From positions 82,165,221-82,229,220 of the forward strand of contig CM059973.1 of the NCBI GenBank assembly GCA_030490835.1: 64,000 nucleotides of DNA, in the 5' to 3' direction. The notes beneath the pieces are model-generated. The model saw only the letters and a program-made list of their open reading frames with translations, ran no database searches and was not told where the DNA came from. The position numbers were made by a program, and so were the translations under genes. Positions 46,687 to 56,949 of the stretch are shown here, one piece after another (position 1 is the stretch's first letter; each line of letters starts with the position of its first letter). The DNA is from Annona cherimola (taxonomy: Eukaryota > Streptophyta > Magnoliopsida > Magnoliales > Annonaceae).

Positions 46687-48282
46687 TCAAATACTTTTTT
46701 TTGGTTTGAAAATATTATGGTGGGATCGAGTGGTCATACGAGAAGGTGGAGGAAGTGGTGAGATGGACGGTGCAATGGATGTAGGAAGCGGTTGAGTTTG
46801 TGCATGTGTCGTTGGAGGAGCTTGGTTGGGAAGGGAAGAAGTGAGCATGGGTGGCAACGGTGCAGGTGGAGCAGGGGAATCAGATTGAGATGGAATAGGA
46901 AGTTGAGAACAACGGGAATATGTATGGAGTGGAGGGTGAAGAGAAGAATTACATATGGGTGAGGGACTCGTACTAGGAGCAGCCGTTGGAGATGAACTCG
47001 GAGAAGGCACCAATGGTGGAGGAGAAGAGAGCGGAATGGGAGGTGGAATTTCCAGCGTGAAGGAAGGCGGAGAAGGAGGAGCATCGGCATGTGAAATAGG
47101 TTCCCAATCAAGGCGTGAAAATTGGTGGTTAATGTTGGAGAAAATAGTTTCAAATGGAAAAATATTTTCAAAAAATTGTACATCACGTGACAAAAATATT
47201 TTGGATGATAAAGGGTCAAAGCACTGATGGCAGTGATGAATTAAGGAGAAACCCAAGTAGACACAAGGTTTTGAGCGAGGTTCAAGTTTATGGTGGGTGT
47301 ATGGTGTGAGCCAAGGATAGCAAAGACTGCCAAACACTAGTAGAGTTTTATATGGTGAATCATTGGATAGATTGGGAGTGGGAAGACGGTTTAGTAACAA
47401 AACAGCATGATGACAGGCAAAACTCCAAAAATTGGAGGGAAGGGAAGCTTGATGAAGAAGGGTCTTGGCAGTTTTTATAATGGTCCGATGACGTCGTTCA
47501 GCAAGAGCTACCCTTTGTGGTGTATGTGGAGGAGAGATTAAATGTTCAATGCTGTTGGAGTGAAGATAGGAATCTAAACCTTGAAATTCACCACCACCAT
47601 CAGTATAAAGAGACACAATTTTATTTTTGAAAAAATTTTCCACCAATGGATGAAAATTTTGAAATATTGACTGGACTTCATTTTTATTTTTTATTGTGTA
47701 TAACCAAGTATATTTTGTGTATTGATCAACAAACATGCAATAATATAATTTTTTATCGACTGATAATACCGGAGAAGGACCCCATAAATCAATCAAAATT
47801 CTTTTGAGCGGTGCATCACTGATCAACGTGTTCTGATAGAAAGGCAAGCGATGAACTTTATTTGAAGAGCAAACATTACAAAATGATAATTGTTCTTTGC
47901 TAGAAAAAGGTAAAGAAAATTTATTTAAAATAAAGTGTAAAACTTTAGAATTGGGATGACCCAATCGTCGATGCCAGAGTGATATTGAACTGTTTGGTAA
48001 TGCGAGATAGGTCAGTGGGCGGTTGAAATGTGGCCATACATAGAGTCCATCTTTACTCCAGCCGCACACCAGTGGAGCTCCCGTACTCAAGTCCTTCACA
48101 ACAAATTTGCACGGAAAGAATTCAATGGAGGTTAGATTGTTTTGACAAAACTTAAAAACGGAAATCAAATTTTGTTTGATAGATGGTGCACAAAGGGTGT
48201 TAGAGAGCCTGAAAGAAGAATTTGATGCATGTACTTTAGTGGAACCAGTATGAGTTATAGGAATCATATTACCATCCCCCAT
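46687..48282 (-). pseudogene. Copia pol: GAG-pre-integrase and integrase segment
   Basis: A 531-codon open stretch. It starts just after the protease (MGDGNMIPI), shows the zinc-binding region LWHRRLGHPN ... FCNVCSSNK, the integrase catalytic region (IDLWGPSP, FVDQYTKYTW, YTDGGGEF, AERRHRTI) and a Pro/Ser-rich linker before the reverse transcriptase. The Asp-Asp-Glu region appears altered where family members read a Glu-containing GVAERKH word: here ALAERRH, with Val-Ala and Leu around it. Confidence 0.88.
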
Positions 48283-48299
48283 TGAAACTTCTTCAGCTC

Positions 48300-49368
48300 C
48301 ACAGTAATTTTCACTGGTCTAGAGATTGGTTGGATCAGCAGTTAAATGATGAGATGCACCAGTGTCCAAGAGCCATGACGGTGCATTATTAGCAATTTTT
48401 GAGGCAAAATTAGCTTTGGCTTCTTGGTGGTTGTGTGACTTGGATCGGCAAAGACGAGCTGTGTGACCATACTTGTCGCAAAGTTGACATTGCACCTTTG
48501 AAAAATTTTGTGCTGAAGAGGATGGAAAAGACGGAAAGGACAGACGCCAGTGAGTTTGATTCCTATGCGGTTGAACCTTCCATGGCTGTTGTTGTTGTTG
48601 ACCTCATTTGTTATTGCAGAATGTATTGTTTGGGATAGTTCTTTATGCAACTGCCGTTGTGATGGAGGTTGAAGATTTCTTAAGATTTGCATGTTTTAGA
48701 AGAAGCTCACGGTTGAGAAGCTTGTCAAATAGTTCCTCATAAGATATGGGTGAGTTACGAGCTTGAATAGCTGCAGAGATAGACTCGTAATCAGATCCAA
48801 GACCACTTAATATTTTAACAACGAGCTCTACATTGGTAACGAGGGCGCTGGCTGTGGCAAGTTCATCTGCTATGGCTCAAACTTCTCGCATATATTCAGA
48901 GATGGTTTTAGTTTCCTTCGTAATAGTAGCTAAGGAATTGTGAAGACTAAAGATGCGTGTATGCGACTTGTTGGCATACAGAGTGTGTAAAGCATCCCAA
49001 GCTTGCTTTGATGTTGTAGTTTGAGCAATTGTAGAAGTAATGGTCGAGTCAACTGATGCCATTAGGGCATTCCGAATAAGCTGGTCTTATCGGAACTAGA
49101 TTTTATATTGAGGATTCGGAGCTTCTATGTTGTTGACAGTGGTGGTCATAGGTGGGCTGACCATTGTTCCATCAAGATAAGAGTAGACGTCATGACTAAA
49201 CATAAGAGACTCTACCTGGGCTTTCCAATTAGCAAAGTTGGTTGGTCCGGTAAGCTTGAGAGGCAACTGAGATCCTGGGTTAAATTGCACCAGTTGATTG
49301 GTGGTTTGGGCAACGAGAATGGAGTCAGCAGGATTCACCATTGTGGGGTTGTTAGTTGTGGGAGCCAT
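48300..49368 (-). pseudogene. Copia gag and protease, broken by stops
   Basis: ATG at 49368 opens gag (LPLKLTGPTNFANWKAQ, then LMFSHDVYSYLDG). Stops at 49096 (where Trp is usual), a few codons on (Gln position), near 48880 (after SEYMREV) and near 48600 break the frame. A CCHC knuckle (CQLCDKYGHTARLC) lies near 48450-48495 and the protease active site DTGASHHLT near 48345-48370, followed by a TAG near 48317. The visible stops can be explained by single C-to-T or G-to-A changes. Confidence 0.85.
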
Positions 49369-49619
49369 GGATTTGAGATTCAAGGATGCAAAAAGAGATA
49401 ACTGCAGAAAGAAGCTGACTGATACTCCCCAGACGAGGATAAGCTGTTTAAGAATTTTATACCTGGTCCAAAAGTCAGAAATGCTCCTCTTCCGAAAGCC
49501 TACGAACAAGGACGACGTGGAGTCTGATAAGGACAGATTTTTTAGAAGGCTTCTTCGAGGCAGCAAGGATGTAGAGGAGATGACTGCAGAGAAACTAATT
49601 GATTCTCGTGAGAGAGCAA

Positions 49620-49633
49620 CGGCTCTGATACCA
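49620..49633 (-). other. Primer binding site (initiator-Met tRNA)
   Basis: Minus strand TGGTATCAGAGCCG directly after the 5' LTR. This is the standard initiator-Met tRNA complement used by many plant LTR elements to prime minus-strand DNA synthesis. Confidence 0.9.
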
Positions 49634-49888
49634 TAATAAGTTTTGGCAGAAAATGAATCCAAGTCTATGTTCATTGATGACAGAATTCAATAAATACAGA
49701 AGAGATCTAACAAGTAACAAACAATAGCAGTAAAACCTCCCGAATAGCAGGGGACTTAAACAAACAGCTATGACTTAGTCAAACAGCTACAGATAAGGAA
49801 CAAACAGCTATGACTTATTCAAACAGCTACAGAAAAGGAACAAACAGAAACAAAATAACATAAGAGTAGAGAGAGCAGGTCACTTATA
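49634..49888 (-). repeat. 5' LTR of the Copia element
   Basis: 255 bp, about 97% identical to the 3' LTR by visual comparison, with the same TA...TA termini and the same pair of 40-bp internal repeats. Confidence 0.92.
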
Positions 49889-49893
49889 GATAC

Positions 49894-50335
49894 CATGTTG
49901 GAATGCGTCAAGTCTATCTCAAATGACTAGTCAACAAAACAATACAGCAAACCTTGTCAATGACCATATTCATGGCTAACCACCAGCAACTATTGTGGCA
50001 AAAAATTGTTGCTTTTTTTTAGTGCTACAATTTGCTATAGCGTAGTGGTCAAAATGAGTGGCCTAAACTATAAGAAAATTCGGCAAAAATAACTTTTTAA
50101 TGTAATTGAGTTTCAGCAGCATCATAAAACAATGATAAGTTCTAATCCTAAAGGTCCTCTCTGTTGTAGTGTTATTGCTACACACAAACCAACGTAATCA
50201 AAACAAGACCGAACGCTCCTGTCGAATTGGTCACATTAGGAAACTGTTTGTCAAAACTGACCCATCTTGACCAGTTGGATCAAGAATCAGTCGAATATTC
50301 TATTCATTTATGACCGGTTTGGTTATCTGGTTATA
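49894..50335. other. Intergenic DNA to the right of the Copia element
   Basis: No gene. The flank starts GATACCATGTTGGAATG, which on the minus strand contains TGGTATC, the first part of an initiator-Met primer site; see the findings. Confidence 0.35.
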
Positions 50336-50337
50336 TA

Positions 50338-53300
50338 CACGGAGAAATATTTAGGTGCAGCTTCCTTACACCAAAATTACGGTCCAATTACTTCGAAATG
50401 GGCTCCGCAAAACCATAAAATTATAATCTACTCTACCTATTGTATTTAAAATTATATATTCTGTTACAATACCAATTTTCATCCTACTTGAATATGTGTA
50501 TGGACCCCATCTGAAAATGTTACAATTTCAACATAATAAAATAGTTTGATGTAAATAACAACTTTAAAATTATTTTTTCAACATAAAAATCATTTGCTAT
50601 AAAATTAATATATAGATAAATGATTGTATAAATTATCAATATATTTAAGTACATGTGAGACTTATTTTGGGCCGAATGCACAGTAAGTTTTGGTGCAGAC
50701 ATATGCAGGGGAACATATCTTATATATATATAAGAAATATTCAGGTGCAGTTACCTTAAAATGGGCACCACATGATCATAAAATCGTGATTTACTCCACT
50801 CATTGTATTTAGAATTATATATCTATTACTATACAAATTTTCATCCTAATTGAATATGTATATAAATCCCATCTAAAAATGGTACAAATTTAACATAATA
50901 AAATAGTTTGATGTAAATAACAATTTTAAAGTTATTTGGTCAACATGTAAACCATTTACTATAAAATTTATACATGAATAAATAATTATATAAAGTATCA
51001 ATACATTTAAGTACATATAGGGCCCATTTTGGGCCAAATGCATGGTAAGTTCCTATGCAGACATATGCACAAGAACATATTATATATATATATATAATAT
51101 TAATGTGCAACTTCACTACACTAAAATTATGGTGTAGTTAACTCAAAATAGGGCCCTACATGATCATAAAATTATAATCTACTCTACCAATTATATTTAA
51201 AATTATGTATTCTATTATCATACCAATTTTCATCCCAATTGGATATGTGTATAGACCCAATCTGAAAAATGATACAAATTCAGTATAATAAAATAGTTTG
51301 TTGTAAATAACAACTTTAAAGTTTTGTTTTTAACACGTAAACCATTTACTATAAAATTTATATATGGATAAATGATTATATAAAGTATCAATATATTTAA
51401 GTACATGTAGGGCCTCTTTTGAGCTGAATGTACCATTAATTACGGTATAAACAAATGTACAGGAAAGTTTTTCTATATATATAAAGAAATATTCAGCTGT
51501 AGTTACGGCAAAATGGTCTCCACATGATCATAAAATTATAATCTACTCTACCAATTGTATTTAGAATTATGTATTCTATTATCATACTAATTTTTATCCC
51601 AATTGGATATGTGTATAGACCCCGTCAGAAAATGCTAACAAATTCAATATAATAAAATAGTTTGATGTAAATAACAATTTTAAAGTTATTTTTTAACATG
51701 TAAATCATTTGACATGAAATTTATATATGAATAAATGATATATAAAGTATCAATAAATTTAAGTACATGCGGGGGTCATTTTGAGCCAAATGTACGATAA
51801 ATTCAGGCAAATGCATATATATATGAGAACCCTTCCTATGCATTTGCCTGCACCATAATTAACAATATATTTGACCCAAAATGACCCCACATGTACTTAA
51901 ATATATTGATACTTTATATAATCATTTATCTATATATAAATTTCATAGCAAATGGATTACATGTTGAAAAAATAATTTTAAAGTTGTTATTTATATCAAA
52001 CTATTTTATTATGTTGAATTTGTATCATTTTCGGATGTAGTCCATATATGTATCTAATTGAAATGAAAATTGGTATGGTAATAAAATACATATTCTAAAT
52101 ACAATAGGCGGAGTATATTATAATTTTATAATCATGTGGAGTCTATTTTATGACAATTGCACTTGAATATTTTCTCTCTCCGTGTGTATATTTATATATA
52201 GAGAGAGAAAACCTTTCCTATGTATTTGCCTATACCGTAATTAATGGTGCATTTGGCTCAAAATAGGCCTCACATGTACTTAAATATATTGATACTTTAT
52301 ACAATTGTTTATTCCTATAGAAATTTTATAGCAAATGATTCACATGTTGAAAATTAATTTTAAAATTGTTATTTACATCAAACTGTTTATTACGTTGAAT
52401 TTTGTACTATTTTCAGATGGAATTTATACACATATGCAATTGGGATAAAAGTTAGTATGATAATAGAATACATAATTATAAATATAGTGAGTATAGTAGA
52501 TTATAAATTTATGATCGTGTGAGGCCCGTTTTGAGGTAATTGCACCGTAATTTTGGTACAGTGAAGCTGCACCTGAAATTTTTTGTATATATATATATGT
52601 ATATGAGAACCTTTCCTGTGCATTTGCCTGTACTGTAATTATTAATGCATTTGGCTCAAAATTGGTCTCACATGCACTTAAATATATTGATACTTTATAT
52701 AATCATTTATCCTTATATAAATTTTATAGCAAATTGTTTACATGTTGAAAATATGACTTTAAAGTTATTAAATACATCAACTATTTTATTACGTTGAATT
52801 TGTACTATTTTCAGATGGGGTCCTTACACATATTCAATTGGGATAAAAATTGGTATGGTAATAGAATACATAATTCTAAATATAATAGGTGGAGTAGATT
52901 ATAATTTTATGATCATATGTGACCTATTCTGAGGTAGCTGCACCTAATATTCCTCATATATTGAGAGAGAGGGATAGAGAAATATTCAAGTGCAGATTCA
53001 ATGCACAAAAAGTAGGTACAATTACCTCAAATAAGTCCTACATGATCATAAAATTATAATTTATTCCATCCATTGTATTTAGAATTATGTATTTTATTAC
53101 CATACCAAATTTCATCCAAATTAGATATGTTATGGATACCATCTGAAAAATAGTACAAATTCAACATAATAAAATAGTTTGATGTAAATAACAACTTTAA
53201 AGTTATTTTTCAATATGTAAACCATTTGATATAAAATTTATATATGGATAGATGATTGTATAATGTATCAATACGTTCAAGTATATGTGGGCCCATTTTG

Positions 53301-53370
53301 GGCCAAATGCAACGTCAATTATGGTGGAAGCAAATGCATAGGAAATGTTCTCTCTCTTTCTATATATATA
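50338..53370. repeat. Array of eight MITE family B copies, partly an inverted repeat
   Basis: Copies of about 350-390 bp: 1 at 50338-50730, 2 at 50731-51085, 3 at 51094-51475 and 4 at 51480-51828 on the plus strand; 5 at 51829-52190, 6 at 52205-52590 and 7 at 52600-52965 inverted; 8 at 52975-53365 plus. Each runs from AGAAATATTCAGGTGCAG through GATCATAAAATTATAATCTA, AATTTTCATCCCAATTG, AATAAAATAGTTTGATGTAA and ATATTTAAGTACATG to GGCAAATGCATAGGAA, with TATATA tracts between copies. Copies 2, 4, 5 and 7 lack about 25 bp next to the GGTGCAG word; 1, 3, 6 and 8 keep it. Confidence 0.85.
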
Positions 53371-53380
53371 TATATATATA

Positions 53381-53925
53381 GGGTTTCGCTTCTACATAAC
53401 TAATTTATATAGAAGCAGGCCCATGTAACCCCTTTCATTTTTAAGATTTTGATCATTGACGAAATATTCAATCCATTTATTATATTTAGCATCACTTGTT
53501 TATCTAGGAAACCAAGTTTCATCCCGATCAAGTATATCTATAGGCCATATTTGTTGAAATATATATATATATATTCATGTATAAATTATGAAAAATATTT
53601 AGATTTATTCACAAATGTATTAGAATATAATAATACTTTATAAAATTATTTATCTACATATTAGTGATCTTTTAGATGGTTTAGATGTTGAAAAAATAAC
53701 TTTAAAATTGATATTGTGGTTTTAAACCATTTTATTACGTTAATTTTACACATTTATAGATGGACCCGTATCCAGTGAAATTAAACAAATAAAAGAGTTT
53801 TCATGATATCGTAAATGATGATAAATACAACGGATAGAGTAGATTTTTCATAAATTATCAAGATTTTAAAAATGGAGGGAGTTATATAGAAAATAAGTTT
53901 CATAAAAGTAGGACCGATATATAGA
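53381..53925. mobile_element. MITE family A, complete copy
   Basis: Left end GGGTTTCGCTTCTACATAAC followed by TATAGAAGCAGGCCCATG; right end GGAGTTATATAGAAAATAAG then CATAAAAGTAGGACC, the inverse. The interior shares the GATGTTGAAAA...ACTTTAAAATTGATAT and TTTTATTACGTT words with family B, showing the two families are related. Confidence 0.75.
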
Positions 53926-53929
53926 GATA

Positions 53930-54262
53930 TGCTAATATGTAGAATTACGGTGCAGTCCACTGTTAAATGAGCCCCACATATACTAGAATATTATTATATT
54001 TTATACAATCATTTATCCATATAAAAATCATATTCTAGACAGTTTAGATGTTGAAAATATCACTTTAAACTTGATATTTACGTTAAATAATTTTATTACA
54101 TTGATCTTGTACTATTTTAAAATAGACTCATACACATGTTAGATTTGGATGAAAATTAATATGTTAATAAAGTAAATAATTATAAATATAATGTGCGGGG
54201 TGGATTTCCTATCCAAGATCGTATAAAGCCCACAATGCGTACAATTTCCACATATATATATA
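53930..54262. repeat. MITE of the A/B group, partial
   Basis: Begins AGAATTACGGTGCAGTCC, a family B tip word, then switches to the family A order (TATACAATCATTTATCCATA, TTTAGATGTTGAAAATATCAC, TTTTATTACATTGATC). It ends in a TATATA tract. Confidence 0.5.
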
Positions 54263-54264
54263 TA

Positions 54265-54850
54265 TACCCTTAAAAGTCAAATGAACCTGATTAACCGTGA
54301 TCTGACCAATTTAGGTATTTAAAACCTAGAACTACATCCTTTCATATCAGTTAATGATGTTAATTTTCTTTAATTTAATATGTTATTTTTGTGCTTAGTT
54401 AATAGAACTATGCTTGTCAATCAAGTGTGGCTTGGAATTAGACGCGAGAAGTCTCCCCACCGATTTATGTTCTTATTTAAGTTTGAGCAATGTCTTCTGT
54501 GTGGGACCCACGTCTCCCAATTTAGAAGCATTAGTTTTCTCCTAAATGATATAAGATGATTATAAGAATCACTTCATTTATTGTATTTAGTATCATTATA
54601 TTATTATAGAAATCCTTTTATTTCTCTAATATAATTATAGATGGGCCCCATCACCAGGCCGCCAGCCTCGTGGTAAATCTATTGGCTACTTCCATGTGTG
54701 CTTGTCTTTGAATGGTATTGAGGGTATTTTTCCTGTTCTTTTATGCGGGAGTTATGTCCCATAGTTTTTAAGTGGAGCTATGTCTTCAAATTCTCAAGTG
54801 GACTCATGTGTCTTCAAGATTTCTTAGGTTGAGTAAATTGTCTTCGATAA
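54265..54850. other. AT-rich intergenic DNA
   Basis: No gene or bounded element identified; short family A words occur near 54560-54640. Confidence 0.3.
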
Positions 54851-54889
54851 TTTGTAAGAATCACTTAGGGCTTCAACGTAATTTATATT

Positions 54890-55560
54890 GAGATGGATGT
54901 AAAATATACTAATAAAAGAAAACTGCAGATGGGCCCATCTAAAAATGTAAAAATTAAAATAATAAAATAATTTAATGCTAGATATCAATTTTAAAATTGC
55001 ATTTTCAATATCTAAACTATCTAAAATATTATCACATATCAATGATTCTATAGAGTATTATTACATTTTACTATATATGTAAATGGATCTAAATGTTTTC
55101 ATAATTTAAACTTAAATGTATATTTTTAGACAAATTAGCCAATGTACGTGCTTGATTTCGATGAAACTTAGAGTATGTTCGGTTAACAATAAAAATTTTG
55201 AAACTAAAACTTTACACACTCCATAATTATCTTATTTTAATCATTTCTTCATACATTTCTATACAATTATCTTATTTTTCAATCATTTTTATACAATTAC
55301 TCATGCAAATAACCTATCTATTTTAATTTATTCTCTTTATACCTTATTATTTCACATCATTTAAACCATTTCAAAAACTTTTACATCAAAAATTTTTAAT
55401 CCAAAAGTTTTATTACTTCCCAAACACACCCTTAGGATCTTAACTAAAAAATAATATTAAATATAATAAATAAATTAGATTTTCTATGAAATATCAAAAT
55501 TTTTAAAATTAGAAGAAATTATGTGAAATTGCTTTTGTGCAACCTATTTAGGTAGAAGAA
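54890..55560. repeat. MITE family A copy interrupted by a Tourist-like MITE
   Basis: Family A words run from GATGGGCCCATCTAAAAATG to TTCGATGAAACTTA at 55170 and resume at 55432 with TTAGGATCTTAACTAAAAAA and AATATTAAATATAATAAAT. The interruption is the 261-bp Tourist-like element at 55171-55431. Confidence 0.65.
55171..55431. mobile_element. Tourist-like MITE with TTA target duplication
   Basis: Tips GAGTATGTTCGG and CCAAACACACCC. TTA flanks both sides (55168-55170 and 55432-55434), and the host MITE reads through when the element and one TTA are left out, so the boundaries are well supported. Confidence 0.85.
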
Positions 55561-56945
55561 ACCCTAGTTAATATAGCTTTAAAGAGATTCTATTCAAATT
55601 TTCTACATATTTTGGTTATTAGCTTGAATGATACATTTTGGGTTTAACACAGTCCTAAGAGTTATGAAAATTAAAATTTATTGACATTTAAATAAATTAA
55701 AATAATTGAATATTTATCGCATTATAAATATGTATCATAGATATCACTGGTTCAAAATGATTCAATTAACTAGTTAAATTGGTTTGAACTAAACTAGCAC
55801 CTTTGTTGATTCGATTATCAGTCCAGTTTTGATAATATTGATGAGAAGTGGCTATACCCAATTCAATTGCCTGAGAATTGGGGGATTAAGCCAAGAAAAC
55901 TAGTAGTGAATGGATTAACCAATTTGATGTTTGGCTTGGTTATGATAACCTTGACATAAACCAATCATATTTCCAGCTTATAAACAATGTGAGATTTTAT
56001 ATTCACCCAACAACTATAGCATCTTTATTTTATTAGATTGGATCAAAATAAAACAGGTCATTAGGTGCAAATTTAAAAACTCTAAAGAACTAGAATTGAT
56101 CTCAATACAGATACATTGATTAAATAAATTTAAAACAATTGAGAAAACTAAGCGATTTCTTCTTATGTTATTCATGGTCATGAATTTATAAAAGTGGTTT
56201 ACAATATTTCTATCCTAATCAAATCTCTCCATAATAATGATATTACAAGTTTCTAGTGGTGCTTGTATTTTACAAATTTACAATAGCATCTAAAAATCGA
56301 GCGAAATAAGTGGAGCAAATTCATGTTCCATGAAGCTAAATCACTAAAGGTAAAGTTCTTAACTTTTTCGCAGCTAAATATGAACTTGCTGTGTAAACTC
56401 AGTAATCATTTACTACAAAATAGATGTAGCTACACATAATGTTGTATTTGGCTAAAATTTTGGCTGCGTATAATATATATTGCAAAGTTTTAAAAAATAG
56501 TTACATTTATTTCAAATGCTACAACATGAAAAGTAGCAAAGTAAGCAACCACGCTTTACCAGTATATACATATTTGTAGTGACATGAAGGTATATGTGGC
56601 AAAATTTATATTATTTGCAACCAATATTTTTGCTATATTTAAAGAAATTTCTTGTAATAAATTAATCAATTTTCTCCAAATGAGTGGTATATTCTTTATG
56701 TCGGATGGGAAAGAAACTCGGCCAAAACAAGCAGTAGTACATCTTGAGACTTTGACATTGCGAACTAGCCAAATCACTATTCTTCCAGATATATCCATCA
56801 AAAATACATGCAAAAACCAAGTTCTAGATATATCGAGCTTCACGTGCATGCTTGGGCGCCAGAACATTTGCACATTACAACATGACAACGAAATTAATTC
56901 AACAGTCATAGGAAAAGAAATCTCACATGATATCTTTATCCTGCA
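55561..56945. other. Intergenic DNA downstream of the zinc-finger gene
   Basis: No gene recognised. The open frames of 117-141 codons at 56556-57009 overlap on opposite strands and show no domain; the 3' part overlaps the last exon of the zinc-finger gene. Confidence 0.35.
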
Positions 56946-56949
56946 ATAC

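Larger units (their letters stand above)
44859..49888 (-). mobile_element. Complete Copia LTR retrotransposon, decayed
   Basis: 255-bp LTRs at 44859-45113 and 49634-49888 enclose gag, protease, integrase, reverse transcriptase and RNase H in the Copia order, read on the minus strand. GATAC flanks both ends (44854-44858 and 49889-49893). TGGTATCAGAGC, complementary to the 3' end of plant initiator-Met tRNA, lies just inside the 5' LTR, and a purine-rich tract lies just inside the 3' LTR. By eye the LTRs differ at about 8 of 255 positions. The LTR ends are TA...TA, not TG...CA. The coding region has several in-frame stops, so the element is not autonomous now. Confidence 0.93.

Noticed and set aside
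46734..47219. 161-codon minus-strand frame next to the Copia integrase
   Set aside because: It is an alternative frame of the Pro/Ser-rich pol linker.
50338..53370. Repeat array as a CRISPR or satellite
   Set aside because: Units are about 370 bp, occur in both orientations, have MITE-like ends and the window is a plant genome.
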